Origin: a virus
IMG/VR virus record: IMGVR_UViG_3300008267_000018
Location: 20,613-84,612 of that record
Length of the DNA: 64,000 nucleotides
Direction: 5' to 3' (one strand)
Shown piece after piece: positions 52,994 through 60,781 of this stretch. The first letter of the stretch is position 1; every line of letters begins with the position of its first letter. The notes beneath the pieces are model-generated. The model searched no databases. It was given only the letters and a program-made list of their open reading frames with translations, and was not told the DNA's origin. The position numbers and the translations under genes are program-made.

Positions 52994-53119
52994 ATGGCAA
53001 AACCCAAGTCAACCTCATTAGTTAAAATTGAATCCCGCCCAAAGCTGACGAGGCAAGGTGATGGCAAGCATTCCAAAGCTAACCATGGTCGCAAGTTAAG
53101 CAGGGGGCAGGGCAAGTAA
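52994..53119 (+). CDS. small very basic protein, 41 aa
   Basis: ATG 52994 to TAA 53117-53119: MAKPKSTSLVKIESRPKLTR ... HGRKLSRGQGK. Lys/Arg/Ser-rich, disordered, likely DNA-binding or virion-internal. A similar tiny protein is common in marine cyanophages to my knowledge. Confidence 0.55.
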   Translation: MAKPKSTSLVKIESRPKLTRQGDGKHSKANHGRKLSRGQGK

Positions 53120-53133
53120 TCTAAATTATTGTG

Positions 53134-53139
53134 TATGAT
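53134..53139 (+). promoter_or_regulatory. candidate late -10 box TATGAT
   Basis: Predicted start point falls about 53145-53147, inside the 5' arm of the hairpin that covers the lysozyme ribosome-binding site. Confidence 0.45.
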
Positions 53140-53140
53140 T

Positions 53141-53162
53141 GGGAGTAACAGTAGTTGCTCCC
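53141..53162 (+). promoter_or_regulatory. hairpin sequestering the endolysin Shine-Dalgarno
   Basis: GGGAGTAAC/GTTGCTCCC, 9 pairs including one G-U, with a 4-nt AGTA loop, ending exactly at the ATG (53163). The GGGAG in the first arm would be the Shine-Dalgarno. T4 lysozyme gene e is controlled by a comparable hairpin. Confidence 0.7.
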
Positions 53163-53822
53163 ATGTCAGATTTCAGTGAAGCAGTACGCCTCATTTGTAA
53201 ACATGAGGGGTTTAATGAAAAGGCCTACGCAGATCCCGTAACTGAAGCTGAGCCTTACACCATCGGTTTTGGTACACAGTTTTACCCAGATGGAGAGCCG
53301 GTAAAACGTGGACAGCGCTGCACAAAACACAAAGCCATGGAGTATCTTTACCATGAGCTTGCAGTTCTTGATCAAAATTTAGAAAAGTTAAATCTTGGCT
53401 TAGATACTCACATGCGACAAGCGTTGCTGTCGTTTATCCATTCGGTTGGTTGGGAGTCTTTCCTCTACAGTGCGATCCCAGATCTTGTTGAAATTGAAGA
53501 CTGGCCTGGAACTGTAAAAGAAATGAATCAGTGGATTTATGACTATTACCACAATGTTGTCGGAGGCATGGTAGAACGCCGTCGTGAAGAAGTTGAATTG
53601 TTTCTTAAAGATGTAAAGACTGTTCCACGCGAAACGACTGACCTTTTGCTGGCCGCTTTTCGTTCCTATACAGCTGCTCCTCATGAAGTAAAAGCAATAA
53701 GGAAGCTAGAAGAAAACACAAGCCCTTATGACCTGGCTCAGTTTGCTAATAATTTCAAACTTAGTCAAAACCCCTGGAGTGACGCCACCCACGAAGAGAT
53801 AGACGCTATCTTTAATGTGTAG
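53163..53822 (+). CDS. T4-type lysozyme endolysin (GH24)
   Basis: 219 aa from ATG 53163 (MSDFSEAVRLICKHEGFNEK). Catalytic E15 (HEGF), D24 (YADP) and T33 (YTIGFGT) follow the E-8-D-n-T pattern, with a slightly longer last spacing than T4. The fold continues through ALLSFIHSVGWESFL. C-terminal ~70 residues are extra. It hydrolyses peptidoglycan for host lysis; no holin is identified beside it. Confidence 0.85.
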   Translation: MSDFSEAVRLICKHEGFNEKAYADPVTEAEPYTIGFGTQFYPDGEPVKRGQRCTKHKAMEYLYHELAVLDQNLEKLNLGLDTHMRQALLSFIHSVGWESFLYSAIPDLVEIEDWPGTVKEMNQWIYDYYHNVVGGMVERRREEVELFLKDVKTVPRETTDLLLAAFRSYTAAPHEVKAIRKLEENTSPYDLAQFANNFKLSQNPWSDATHEEIDAIFNV

Positions 53823-53825
53823 ACT

Positions 53826-53831
53826 TAGAAT
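53826..53831 (+). promoter_or_regulatory. candidate -10 box TAGAAT
   Basis: CTTAGAATACTT, 15 nt before the nblA start. Confidence 0.4.
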
Positions 53832-53846
53832 ACTTTTATTGACCCA

Positions 53847-54155
53847 ATGAAGGAATCAATGGAACGTTCGGTAGAACCACAGCATTTTGAACTTCCATTG
53901 GAACTTCAATTTGCCATGCGTAAGGCCGAATTGCAGGCCGAAGAGATGACCTGGGATGAGTTGTATTCAGCTCTTTTAAACCTCTACCATCAACGACTGA
54001 TGGAATGGCAAGCAGTCAAGGAAATCTTGGCGGATGAAAATATCGATATTGACTTTGGCCATCCAACGGATATTGAGCTAGCACAACTCGCCGCCGCCTG
54101 CATTGCAGACGACGACGAAGATGATGATGAAGACGATTACCTTCAGCCTTTCTGA
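53847..54155 (+). CDS. nblA: NblA-like phycobilisome degradation adaptor
   Basis: 102 aa. Residues ~16-61 (LPLELQFAMRKAELQAEEMT, then LYSALLNLYHQRLMEWQAVK) follow the NblA pattern L-E-x-QF-x-x-R-x-x-E-x-Q...E-x-M...L-x-x-LY-x-Q. Cyanobacterial NblA (~60 aa) links phycobiliproteins to the Clp protease. NblA genes are known in some cyanophages, where they recycle light-harvesting protein into amino acids. This copy has a longer C-terminus ending in an acidic run (ADDDEDDDEDDY). Tail-to-tail overlap with the DUF3310 gene. Confidence 0.7.
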   Translation: MKESMERSVEPQHFELPLELQFAMRKAELQAEEMTWDELYSALLNLYHQRLMEWQAVKEILADENIDIDFGHPTDIELAQLAAACIADDDEDDDEDDYLQPF

Positions 54156-54748
54156 GCTGATTCGTCAAGTTCGATAAGGCGGTTTAGATACCACTGAGCT
54201 TTTTTCAGTGACTCTACACCGCCTTTTTGGCGTTCACGCCACTGGTACTTTACGCAATTCCCCTTAAGGTAACCACGGTATTCTTCTGGAGTGAGCTGAG
54301 CCTCAATTGCTTCGATGCACTCGATTGCACCAGAAGCGTAATGAGGGGGATGATTTACCAAGTCAATGGGTGCGTCCATATCCACAGCGATAATAGTGTT
54401 TTCACCAGGGAAGTTTGAGTTCCTGTCTTTAGTCAGGAACTCAGCACTAGCAAAAGCTTCGACGCCTTTTGCCCATGGCACAGGACAAACCCCATCCTTG
54501 CAACCCGTATCCTCTTCTACTGGAGCGAAGAAATCTTTCCAGTCCTTCAGCGCATCAGTCCCTTGCGGCGCAGGGATAGATTTTTTTCCTTGTCCGGTAC
54601 TGCTTCCAATTCCAATACCAGTGCCTTGGGTTTTGGAGATGAGCTTGGGTACTGGGAGAGAGCTTCCTCCATTGAGGGAATCAGTCCCGTCGTTCCGGGC
54701 CGTCCACCCTCGATTGCCAGATTTGTCCTCGGCCTGTCGTCCTGACAT
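54143..54748 (-). CDS. DUF3310 (SaV-like) protein with long N-terminus
   Basis: 201 aa. Residues ~130-195 (VNHPPHYASGAIECIEAIEA, NCVKYQWRERQKGGVESLKK, YLNRLIEL) match DUF3310, common in phage early regions, possibly nucleotide-related. The first ~100 residues are Gly/Ser-rich and overlap the upstream gene by 202 nt in another frame. They include GCKDGVCPVPWAKG. The true start could be internal; the next ATG is at ~residue 124. Confidence 0.7.
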   Translation of the reverse strand: MSGRQAEDKSGNRGWTARNDGTDSLNGGSSLPVPKLISKTQGTGIGIGSSTGQGKKSIPAPQGTDALKDWKDFFAPVEEDTGCKDGVCPVPWAKGVEAFASAEFLTKDRNSNFPGENTIIAVDMDAPIDLVNHPPHYASGAIECIEAIEAQLTPEEYRGYLKGNCVKYQWRERQKGGVESLKKAQWYLNRLIELDESAQKG

Positions 54749-54903
54749 GCAACTAATCCTCGGTTGTACTGATCATATAATGGCACATCATTTTCATCAT
54801 TGGCGAGAGGCGCACCAAACGTTTCAAGAGATAAACAGCGACACATCACTTCGTCGTAAACGTTTTGATCCCAGAACGGATCGGAGTCCATGTATTGATG
54901 CAT
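54547..54903 (-). CDS. hypothetical protein, 118 aa
   Basis: Start taken at ATG 54903 (MHQYMDSDPFWDQNVYDEVM), because a longer frame to 55023 would run over the divergent promoter and plus-strand gene. The first half is acidic, the second half low-complexity and overlapped by the DUF3310 frame. Not recognised. Confidence 0.45.
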   Translation of the reverse strand: MHQYMDSDPFWDQNVYDEVMCRCLSLETFGAPLANDENDVPLYDQYNRGLVACQDDRPRTNLAIEGGRPGTTGLIPSMEEALSQYPSSSPKPKALVLELEAVPDKEKNLSLRRKGLMR

Positions 54904-54930
54904 GATATAAAACCTTTGTGTTGGCTCTAG

Positions 54931-54936
54931 TACAAT
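54931..54936 (+). promoter_or_regulatory. candidate -10 box TACAAT in a divergent spacer
   Basis: 31 nt before ATG 54968; the same spacer must also start the minus-strand block 54143-54903. Confidence 0.4.
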
Positions 54937-54967
54937 ATTATCACGGACATTGTGGGTTAAATATTCA

Positions 54968-55273
54968 ATGCAGCGACGTGGGGTAACTACAGGTAGCTCT
55001 GGTGCTGAGCTTAGTGATCTCAATCCTGAGCACAGTTACGACATCGATATTCGGCGCCTGGATCCAGAAGAGCGTCAAGTGGCTGAACGTTCAAATGCAG
55101 CACAACCTGGGATTGCAAAATATTTTCGTGCCGCTAAAGCTGCCGGTAAGTTTCAACAGTCAAGTCAAATAAATGAACCCACCTCAGCCTATCAAGGAGA
55201 CAGGATTGGCCGAGGTGGGAGTACTAATTATGCCGATAAACCTACCGAGCAATTCGGCAAGTACTTTGGTTAA
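54968..55273 (+). CDS. hypothetical protein, 101 aa
   Basis: Start ATG 54968 (MQRRGVTTGSSGAELSDLNP). Contains a charged helix (IRRLDPEERQVAERSNAAQP) and a Gly-rich end. Tail-to-tail 4-nt overlap with dcd. Not recognised. Confidence 0.5.
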   Translation: MQRRGVTTGSSGAELSDLNPEHSYDIDIRRLDPEERQVAERSNAAQPGIAKYFRAAKAAGKFQQSSQINEPTSAYQGDRIGRGGSTNYADKPTEQFGKYFG

Positions 55274-55857
55274 ACCTGGCTATACACAACTTCGTAGGGC
55301 TGGTTTTGGTACTTACCCTTGCGATCTTGATAGCTTGTTCTGCAAGGTTCCCCACGATAAAACAGAAGTTGCGTAATACCTTCGTTAGCATAAATACGAT
55401 TAAACAAGCCAGTGCAGTTACTAATTTCAAGAGTGAGGTGGCCCTCCCAAGCTGCTTCTGCAGGCGTAATATTTACCAATATACCTGATCGGGCATACGT
55501 AGATTTGCCGACTGCCACAACAGTTACATCACGGGGAAGTTTAATGTGTTCCATGGCAACGCCCAGGCAGTAACCGTAGGGAGGCAAAAGAAAGTACTCG
55601 CCTTTCTCATCTTCTAGTAACTCGGCTGGTTTCAGAATATTTTCATCAAATGCTTTGGGATCGCAGTCGCCTGCCTGGATCTTACCAAAGATCAAACACT
55701 GCTTGGGAGAAAGGCGAATATCGTACCCATAAGAACTGAGACCATAGCTTAAAAGCTTGCGGCCATCTTCTTTACTGACCAGGCGATCAACAAAGGGTGA
55801 AATCATCTGATGCTTTTCAGCAAGCTCTTTGATTTCCCAGTCAGCAAGGACGCTCAT
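55270..55857 (-). CDS. dcd: dCTP deaminase
   Basis: 195 aa from ATG 55857 (MSVLADWEIKELAEKHQMIS). Signature pieces: SYGLSSYGYDIRLSPKQCLI near the N-terminus, VVAVGKSTYARSGILVNITP in the middle and AWEGHLTLEISNCTG with the catalytic Glu. It deaminates dCTP to dUTP, which after dUTPase feeds ThyX. Length matches Dcd/DUT family. Acts in phage nucleotide supply together with thyX at 10 kb. Confidence 0.93.
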   Translation of the reverse strand: MSVLADWEIKELAEKHQMISPFVDRLVSKEDGRKLLSYGLSSYGYDIRLSPKQCLIFGKIQAGDCDPKAFDENILKPAELLEDEKGEYFLLPPYGYCLGVAMEHIKLPRDVTVVAVGKSTYARSGILVNITPAEAAWEGHLTLEISNCTGLFNRIYANEGITQLLFYRGEPCRTSYQDRKGKYQNQPYEVVYSQV

Positions 55858-55890
55858 AATGGTCAGCAATCGTCTTTCAGTATATCGAAC

Positions 55891-56478
55891 CTAGGCAAGT
55901 ACTCGGCCTTTTTCGCTGTAAATGTCAATAAATTTTTGAGTGGCCGCAGCGGAATTATTCATTGGTTGCAGATACACCAGAAAGGAAGTGCACGTTTTAT
56001 GAACTGTCACACCAGTGCTTGAATTACGAAACAGTCTTGGTGGTGTTTTTAAAATGCACATAGGAAAATCAAAGATCCGCTGGTCGTAACGAATCATTTC
56101 TAAGCAATTTGTAAAGTACAGCCCCTGTTCAATATTTCCGTTTAGCCAGTTACCGTACAGCTTTTTGAACCAGAGGGCATGAGAGGAGATCAAGGTAGGA
56201 GACGTAGCTCTTGTTTTTTTCCACCTGTCATTTTTTTTATCCCAGAAGTAGGTGCCGCTTGGTGGAAACAAATAAACTTTGCCAAACCAGTCTTGGCAAT
56301 TGATCGCGTCATCCTGTGGTGTGTAATACTTGTCGGCATTGACATACTCATTTGCCACCTTGGAACTGGCAACATCTAAATCAATGTTCCCAAGTAGTGC
56401 ATGGGCAGCTTGCACCAAGTCTTTGTTGGTGATAAGCTCAATGTCTTCAACGCTTTTTCTAATGTCTGGAATTGACAT
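55891..56478 (-). CDS. phage N6-adenine methylase-like protein with altered catalytic motif
   Basis: 195 aa. NKDLVQAAHALLGNIDLDVA, then NADKYYTPQDDAINCQDWFG, corresponds to the phage Dam-like family (PF05869) with its T-P/DLD..A...YYT-x-x-DA...W-x-G frame. In that family NPPY follows W-x-G-x-V; here the motif reads LFPPSG, so the Asn/Tyr of (D/N)PPY are missing. It is probably inactive or uses another chemistry. Confidence 0.6.
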   Translation of the reverse strand: MSIPDIRKSVEDIELITNKDLVQAAHALLGNIDLDVASSKVANEYVNADKYYTPQDDAINCQDWFGKVYLFPPSGTYFWDKKNDRWKKTRATSPTLISSHALWFKKLYGNWLNGNIEQGLYFTNCLEMIRYDQRIFDFPMCILKTPPRLFRNSSTGVTVHKTCTSFLVYLQPMNNSAAATQKFIDIYSEKGRVLA

Positions 56479-56864
56479 CAGTCCTCTGCAACTTTGTTGT
56501 AATCCACTTCAAAATACCGAATGCCATCATGGTCATTGATGACGTAACCAGCTTTTTCTGTTGGATCAATCTTTTGTGCAGCTTCAAGAATGCGTCGGAA
56601 GCTCTCGGCTAAATCACCATTATTGCCTCGTTCGCACTCTTCTTGTGCGCTATGGATTTCTTTGAGTGTCCAAAAGAACATAGAACGTTCTTCGTTGTCA
56701 GGTTGAAAGACCATCACACCTGGGCCTTCGTGATCCCAGAATTGAGAATATTGTTGGCCCATATCACCAAGGATTAAACGCACTGTTGCATTTAGCATGC
56801 GTGCCTTGGTTTGATCCATGTCAGGACCAATGGTTGCCGCAATTAGTTTTTCACGCCTGCCCAT
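56478..56864 (-). CDS. hypothetical protein, 128 aa
   Basis: GPDMDQTKARMLNATVRLIL, then QQYSQFWDHEGPGVMVFQPD; alpha/beta with a helical acidic C-terminus. One-base overlap with the methylase-like gene, 14-nt overlap with the upstream gene. Not recognised. Confidence 0.55.
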   Translation of the reverse strand: MGRREKLIAATIGPDMDQTKARMLNATVRLILGDMGQQYSQFWDHEGPGVMVFQPDNEERSMFFWTLKEIHSAQEECERGNNGDLAESFRRILEAAQKIDPTEKAGYVINDHDGIRYFEVDYNKVAED

Positions 56865-57321
56865 GATTTAACAAATGCTGTCGGTTTAAGGAATCAAGAA
56901 GCTTTGGTAGTGGCTGGTAGATGACAACAAGCTTGCCAAGGTTGCCACGTTTTTTAACAAGCTTACCCCTTTCGTCTCTTAGTTTATCAAATTCACCCGA
57001 CCGAATTAGGTATTCGGCTACGCAACGTAAACGACGCTTAAGGGGTAATTCAGCTAACGGAAATTTACCACAGATTGTGTCCGGTTTCATGTCTTTGAAT
57101 GCCAATCGCAAGCGATTTGCTAATGTCATATTGGAATTGGCGTCTTCCTCTTCATAGTTCCTGATGATTTCCAGGTAACGCCTGAGGCATTTATCATCAA
57201 ACGACCCATTGGGCGGCAAGAAGTCACTGACTTGTAGTGCGACAGAGGAAGGAAGCAACTCCTCATGGTTTTTGATAGTGACAACATCAATATCAACTCC
57301 TTCTAGACGATGTGTTCTCAA
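56851..57321 (-). CDS. hypothetical protein, 156 aa
   Basis: Helical, basic C-terminus with a Lys/Gly run (DERGKLVKKRGNLGKLVVIY). Begins MRTHRLEGVDIDVVTIKNHE. ATGA overlap with the HTH gene upstream. Not recognised. Confidence 0.55.
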   Translation of the reverse strand: MRTHRLEGVDIDVVTIKNHEELLPSSVALQVSDFLPPNGSFDDKCLRRYLEIIRNYEEEDANSNMTLANRLRLAFKDMKPDTICGKFPLAELPLKRRLRCVAEYLIRSGEFDKLRDERGKLVKKRGNLGKLVVIYQPLPKLLDSLNRQHLLNHGQA

Positions 57322-57728
57322 GGTAACGGCCCCCGGTCAACAAGGGTATACATATCAGTTCTCCTAAAATCAAGCTGAGTAATTTCTTTATTTTTAGCAA
57401 AAGAAGCCACAAGTTGATTCCAGGGAATTCGGATGACCGCTTTTTTTGCTGGATCCGGAGTTACGTTGACATAATGAATACCTTCCGTCCAACCTTTATC
57501 AGGGTTTTTCTTGCCTGAAGAAATCCAATTCCTGATTGTTTGGTCAGAAATTCCAAGGCGTTGAGCGCATTCTTCTGTCGATATATACTCATCGGTGAAT
57601 GCTTCTGGATTAACAATGTCAGTTTCTCCGTTGGCGTAACGAGCATGCCACATGGAGGCAAGAATATTCCGTATGCCTTTTAGTTCTTTCGCAATATCTT
57701 CCAAGCCTTTTCTAAGTCCATGATTCAT
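57318..57728 (-). CDS. excisionase-like HTH protein
   Basis: 136 aa. N-terminal helix; residues ~50-110 read EYISTEECAQRLGISDQTIR, NWISSGKKNPDKGWTEGIHY and IPWNQLVASF, a MerR-type HTH with wing, as in excisionases and helix-turn-helix_17 proteins. It heads the minus-strand block 54143-57728, so it may regulate it. Confidence 0.65.
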   Translation of the reverse strand: MNHGLRKGLEDIAKELKGIRNILASMWHARYANGETDIVNPEAFTDEYISTEECAQRLGISDQTIRNWISSGKKNPDKGWTEGIHYVNVTPDPAKKAVIRIPWNQLVASFAKNKEITQLDFRRTDMYTLVDRGPLP

Positions 57729-57783
57729 TGGCGTACCTCTTTTGTTTATATGCTAAGGTGTGGGGAAGCGTTCTGCATAGTAA

Positions 57784-58137
57784 ATGGAAGATCAAATTCC
57801 TTCTAGCATTCCTCCCCAAAACCAAGCTCAACTCAATGAGCTACCGCCTGACTTCCTGGAACAACTAAAGGCACGTGCCAGGGAAGAGGCCGTACGTCAA
57901 ACAGTCTTGAAGCAACAAATGGCGCAGGTTGAATCACAGGTATCTAGACAGTCAGTCCCTGCTCCCCCCGTTGAAGTTGCGACTCCTCAGCCGAGCGTTG
58001 TTTACATTCGGCGTAATTTAACCGTTGCCGAATTGATTGTTGTGTTTGCTATTGCCTGTGGACTTGTAACAGGCATTCAAGCAATTTGGAATACTGGCTC
58101 CAGGTTTTTACCAAGCATTGAAATCCGCGTAAAATAA
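57784..58137 (+). CDS. tail-anchored membrane protein, 117 aa
   Basis: Pro/Gln/Glu-rich N-terminal 75 residues with a coiled-coil (FLEQLKARAREEAVRQTVLK), then a span at ~83-103 (AELIVVFAIACGLVTGIQAI). A holin is possible but a single late span near the C-terminus is equally found in other phage proteins. Confidence 0.5.
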   Translation: MEDQIPSSIPPQNQAQLNELPPDFLEQLKARAREEAVRQTVLKQQMAQVESQVSRQSVPAPPVEVATPQPSVVYIRRNLTVAELIVVFAIACGLVTGIQAIWNTGSRFLPSIEIRVK

Positions 58138-58154
58138 ATTAAACACAGGTCAAC

Positions 58155-58160
58155 TATAAT
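58155..58160 (+). promoter_or_regulatory. candidate late -10 box TATAAT
   Basis: CAACTATAATTT, 29 nt before the tail-fibre GTG. Confidence 0.45.
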
Positions 58161-58189
58161 TTATTTTATAGGATTTTGTGGCTTGGTAG

Positions 58190-60781
58190 GTGGCTAATAG
58201 GCGCGTAACAGAACTGCCAGCTATTTCGTTTGTTGAGATCAGCGACAACGATCTCTTGATGGTCGTTGATGTTGCCGAAGTTGACCCCGGTCTAAAAAAT
58301 AAGAAGTTTACATTTGCCAACACCAAAGACTACCTCAATCAGTACTACCTGCAATTGGCTGGTGGCACTATTGCAGGTTCTTTGGTTGTTAGCAACAGTT
58401 TAACTGTTAGTGGTGTTTTTAATCCGCAAAATATTCAAGTCAGCGGCGTAGGTACTTTTGCAAATATTGTTGTTACAGGTAATGCAGAAGTACAGACTAC
58501 GTTAAGCGGAAATACTATTACAGGCACTTCGCTGCTTGGCGTTAATGTTAATGCCGTTAACTTTTATGGTATTACAGGATCTATTGGTGAACTTAGTGTT
58601 GGAACAGGTAATTTTGTTCGTATTAGCGGCGTAACAATAACTGGTTCTACTGGTCGATTTCAAACTCTAACCGGTCAGTCTATAAGTGGTGCAACCGGTA
58701 TTTTTTCCAGTATTACGGGCACTAACATTACTGGGGTAAATGGTGTATTTACCACTCAGCTTTCAGGTGCAGTTGTCACTGGAGATACCATAAGAGCATC
58801 TAGTATCACAGGTGTTTTAGGTGTATTCACTTCAAGTGTTTCTGGTGCGACTGTAACGGGAAATACAGTTCTTGGTAGTAATATCACGGGTGTATCCGGT
58901 GTCTTTACAACTCAAATTTCTGGTGGAGTTGTTACCGGAAACACCGGCTTGTTTGCAAATCTTACTGGTATTTCTGGAACATTTACCAGTCGTGTTTCTG
59001 GTACTACGGTTACAGGAGCTAGTGGTTCATTTGGACGTGTCAATGGAGTTACGGGTGTTTTTACATCTGTTTTATCTGGCGATACAATTACCGGAAATTC
59101 AGGTTTCTTTGGATCAATTACAGGAGTAACTGGAGATTTTGATTTTGGTGCATTTTACACACTTGCTGCTCTTACAGGATATGTTTTTAATTTAGAAAGC
59201 GATTCCGGTAATTTTCTTTATGTTGTTTCGGGTGCTACCATCACCGGTCAGACCGGTTTATTTACAACAGTAACTGCCGCAACTGGTATCTTTACGGATA
59301 CTCTTGCAATTCCAACAATCACAACGACCGGTGATATTGACGCCAGTGGTAGTTTAACTATCTTTGGAAGTGGTGTTTTTGGTTCCGGTTTAACTGTTAG
59401 TGGAATAATCTCTGGCCAAACAGTCACTGGCTCTACGGGTAATTTTAATGTTATCAACGCTAATCAAATCTATGGTGCAACGTTTATTTCTGGTACAACC
59501 GTAACAGGAGCATCGGGTTCTTTTTCTAGAGTAACAGCCATTAGTGGCGTTTTTACTAACAACTTAAGTGGCACAACAATTACCGGCAATACTATAGACG
59601 CAACGACCGGTAATTTTGTTACTGGTATTTTTAATGTTATTTCTGGTGCAAACATAACTGGTAACATTGGACGCTTTACAACAGTTACTGGTATATCTGG
59701 AGTCTTTACTTCTCAGCTTTCAGGAACTCTTATTACTGGTGTCACTGGATCTTTTGCAAACGTTAATGCAGTAAGTGGCACATTTACAGATCGCGTCTCT
59801 GGCGCTATCATCACGGGAGACGCAGGTCGTTTTAGTAATATCACTGGCGTCTCTGGCGTCTTTACCTCTAGCATTTCAGGCGCAACCGTCACTGGCGCGG
59901 CAGGTAATTTTGGCACTGTCACAGGTGTTTCTGGCGTCTTTACGGCCCAGGTTTCGGGTGCAACGGTTACCGGAAATGTAGGTATTTTCACCCGAATCAC
60001 GGGTATTAGTGGTGCCTTTACAGCTCAGCTTTCTGGACAGAACGTCTTTGGTGAAAACGCTACCTTTAACTACATTACCGGTAGCACCAGGGTTGAAGGC
60101 GGAACCGTATCTGGTGTTACGGTAACTGGTAATACAGGTCTCTTTGGTAACCTGACAGCTGCTACTGGCAACTTCACATCTAGAGTCTCCGGTGCTTACA
60201 TAACAGGTGCAACGATTGAAGCAGTAACTGTTAATGCAATTACAGGTAACTTTACGGTCGCAAACTTTACGCAAACAACAACGGGCAATATTCAGGCCAG
60301 TGGTAGTGGCATTTTTGGCAGTGGTGTTTTTACAAGTGGAATTGTTTCAGGTGGTATTTATTACGCTAGTGGCGGTGTTGTTGTTATCTCTGGCCCAGGT
60401 GACGTTCGCCCATATGGTTTATACAGTTTTCCAAATAGTCTGGGTATTTCTGGCTACATCCTTTCTACAAATGCAAATGGAACCACCAGCTGGCTTCCTG
60501 CGCCAGGCAAAGAAGAGAATGTTGTTGTTGTATCAGGAAACGTAACAACTAGCGGGAATACGTACTACGTCTTGATTAGCGGTGCATCCTTAACGCTGCC
60601 TGGAACTCCCGTTAGCGGTAATTATGTGGGCATTATCAACAGGAGCAGCACAACAACTGGATTAATTTTAAGGAACGGAAGTAATATAATGGGTGTAGCA
60701 GATGATTTACAGATCGACGATTTAAACGCTCGTTTTAGGTTGATCTACGCAGATTCTTCACAAGGTTGGGTGATTGACTAA
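58190..60781 (+). CDS. repeat-rich tail fibre protein 1
   Basis: 863 aa, GTG start. Residues 1-55 (RRVTELPAISFVEISDNDLL) form the attachment-type N-terminus found in cyanophage fibres. Residues ~65-720 consist of a 26-residue repeat (pattern TGVSGVFTSQVSGATVTGNT and variants), predicted to form a beta-helix or beta-prism trimer. The C-terminal ~110 residues (GYILSTNANGTTSWLPAPGK) are a knob-like end. Recognises or reaches the host surface. Confidence 0.75.
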   Translation: MANRRVTELPAISFVEISDNDLLMVVDVAEVDPGLKNKKFTFANTKDYLNQYYLQLAGGTIAGSLVVSNSLTVSGVFNPQNIQVSGVGTFANIVVTGNAEVQTTLSGNTITGTSLLGVNVNAVNFYGITGSIGELSVGTGNFVRISGVTITGSTGRFQTLTGQSISGATGIFSSITGTNITGVNGVFTTQLSGAVVTGDTIRASSITGVLGVFTSSVSGATVTGNTVLGSNITGVSGVFTTQISGGVVTGNTGLFANLTGISGTFTSRVSGTTVTGASGSFGRVNGVTGVFTSVLSGDTITGNSGFFGSITGVTGDFDFGAFYTLAALTGYVFNLESDSGNFLYVVSGATITGQTGLFTTVTAATGIFTDTLAIPTITTTGDIDASGSLTIFGSGVFGSGLTVSGIISGQTVTGSTGNFNVINANQIYGATFISGTTVTGASGSFSRVTAISGVFTNNLSGTTITGNTIDATTGNFVTGIFNVISGANITGNIGRFTTVTGISGVFTSQLSGTLITGVTGSFANVNAVSGTFTDRVSGAIITGDAGRFSNITGVSGVFTSSISGATVTGAAGNFGTVTGVSGVFTAQVSGATVTGNVGIFTRITGISGAFTAQLSGQNVFGENATFNYITGSTRVEGGTVSGVTVTGNTGLFGNLTAATGNFTSRVSGAYITGATIEAVTVNAITGNFTVANFTQTTTGNIQASGSGIFGSGVFTSGIVSGGIYYASGGVVVISGPGDVRPYGLYSFPNSLGISGYILSTNANGTTSWLPAPGKEENVVVVSGNVTTSGNTYYVLISGASLTLPGTPVSGNYVGIINRSSTTTGLILRNGSNIMGVADDLQIDDLNARFRLIYADSSQGWVID

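Noticed and set aside
54904-55023. Longer N-terminus for the 54547 gene starting at 55023
   Set aside because: It would cross the divergent promoter spacer and the plus-strand gene 54968-55273; the start at 54903 is better placed.
57784-58137. Definite holin call
   Set aside because: Only one membrane span near the C-terminus and a long soluble N-terminus; no lysis gene beside it.
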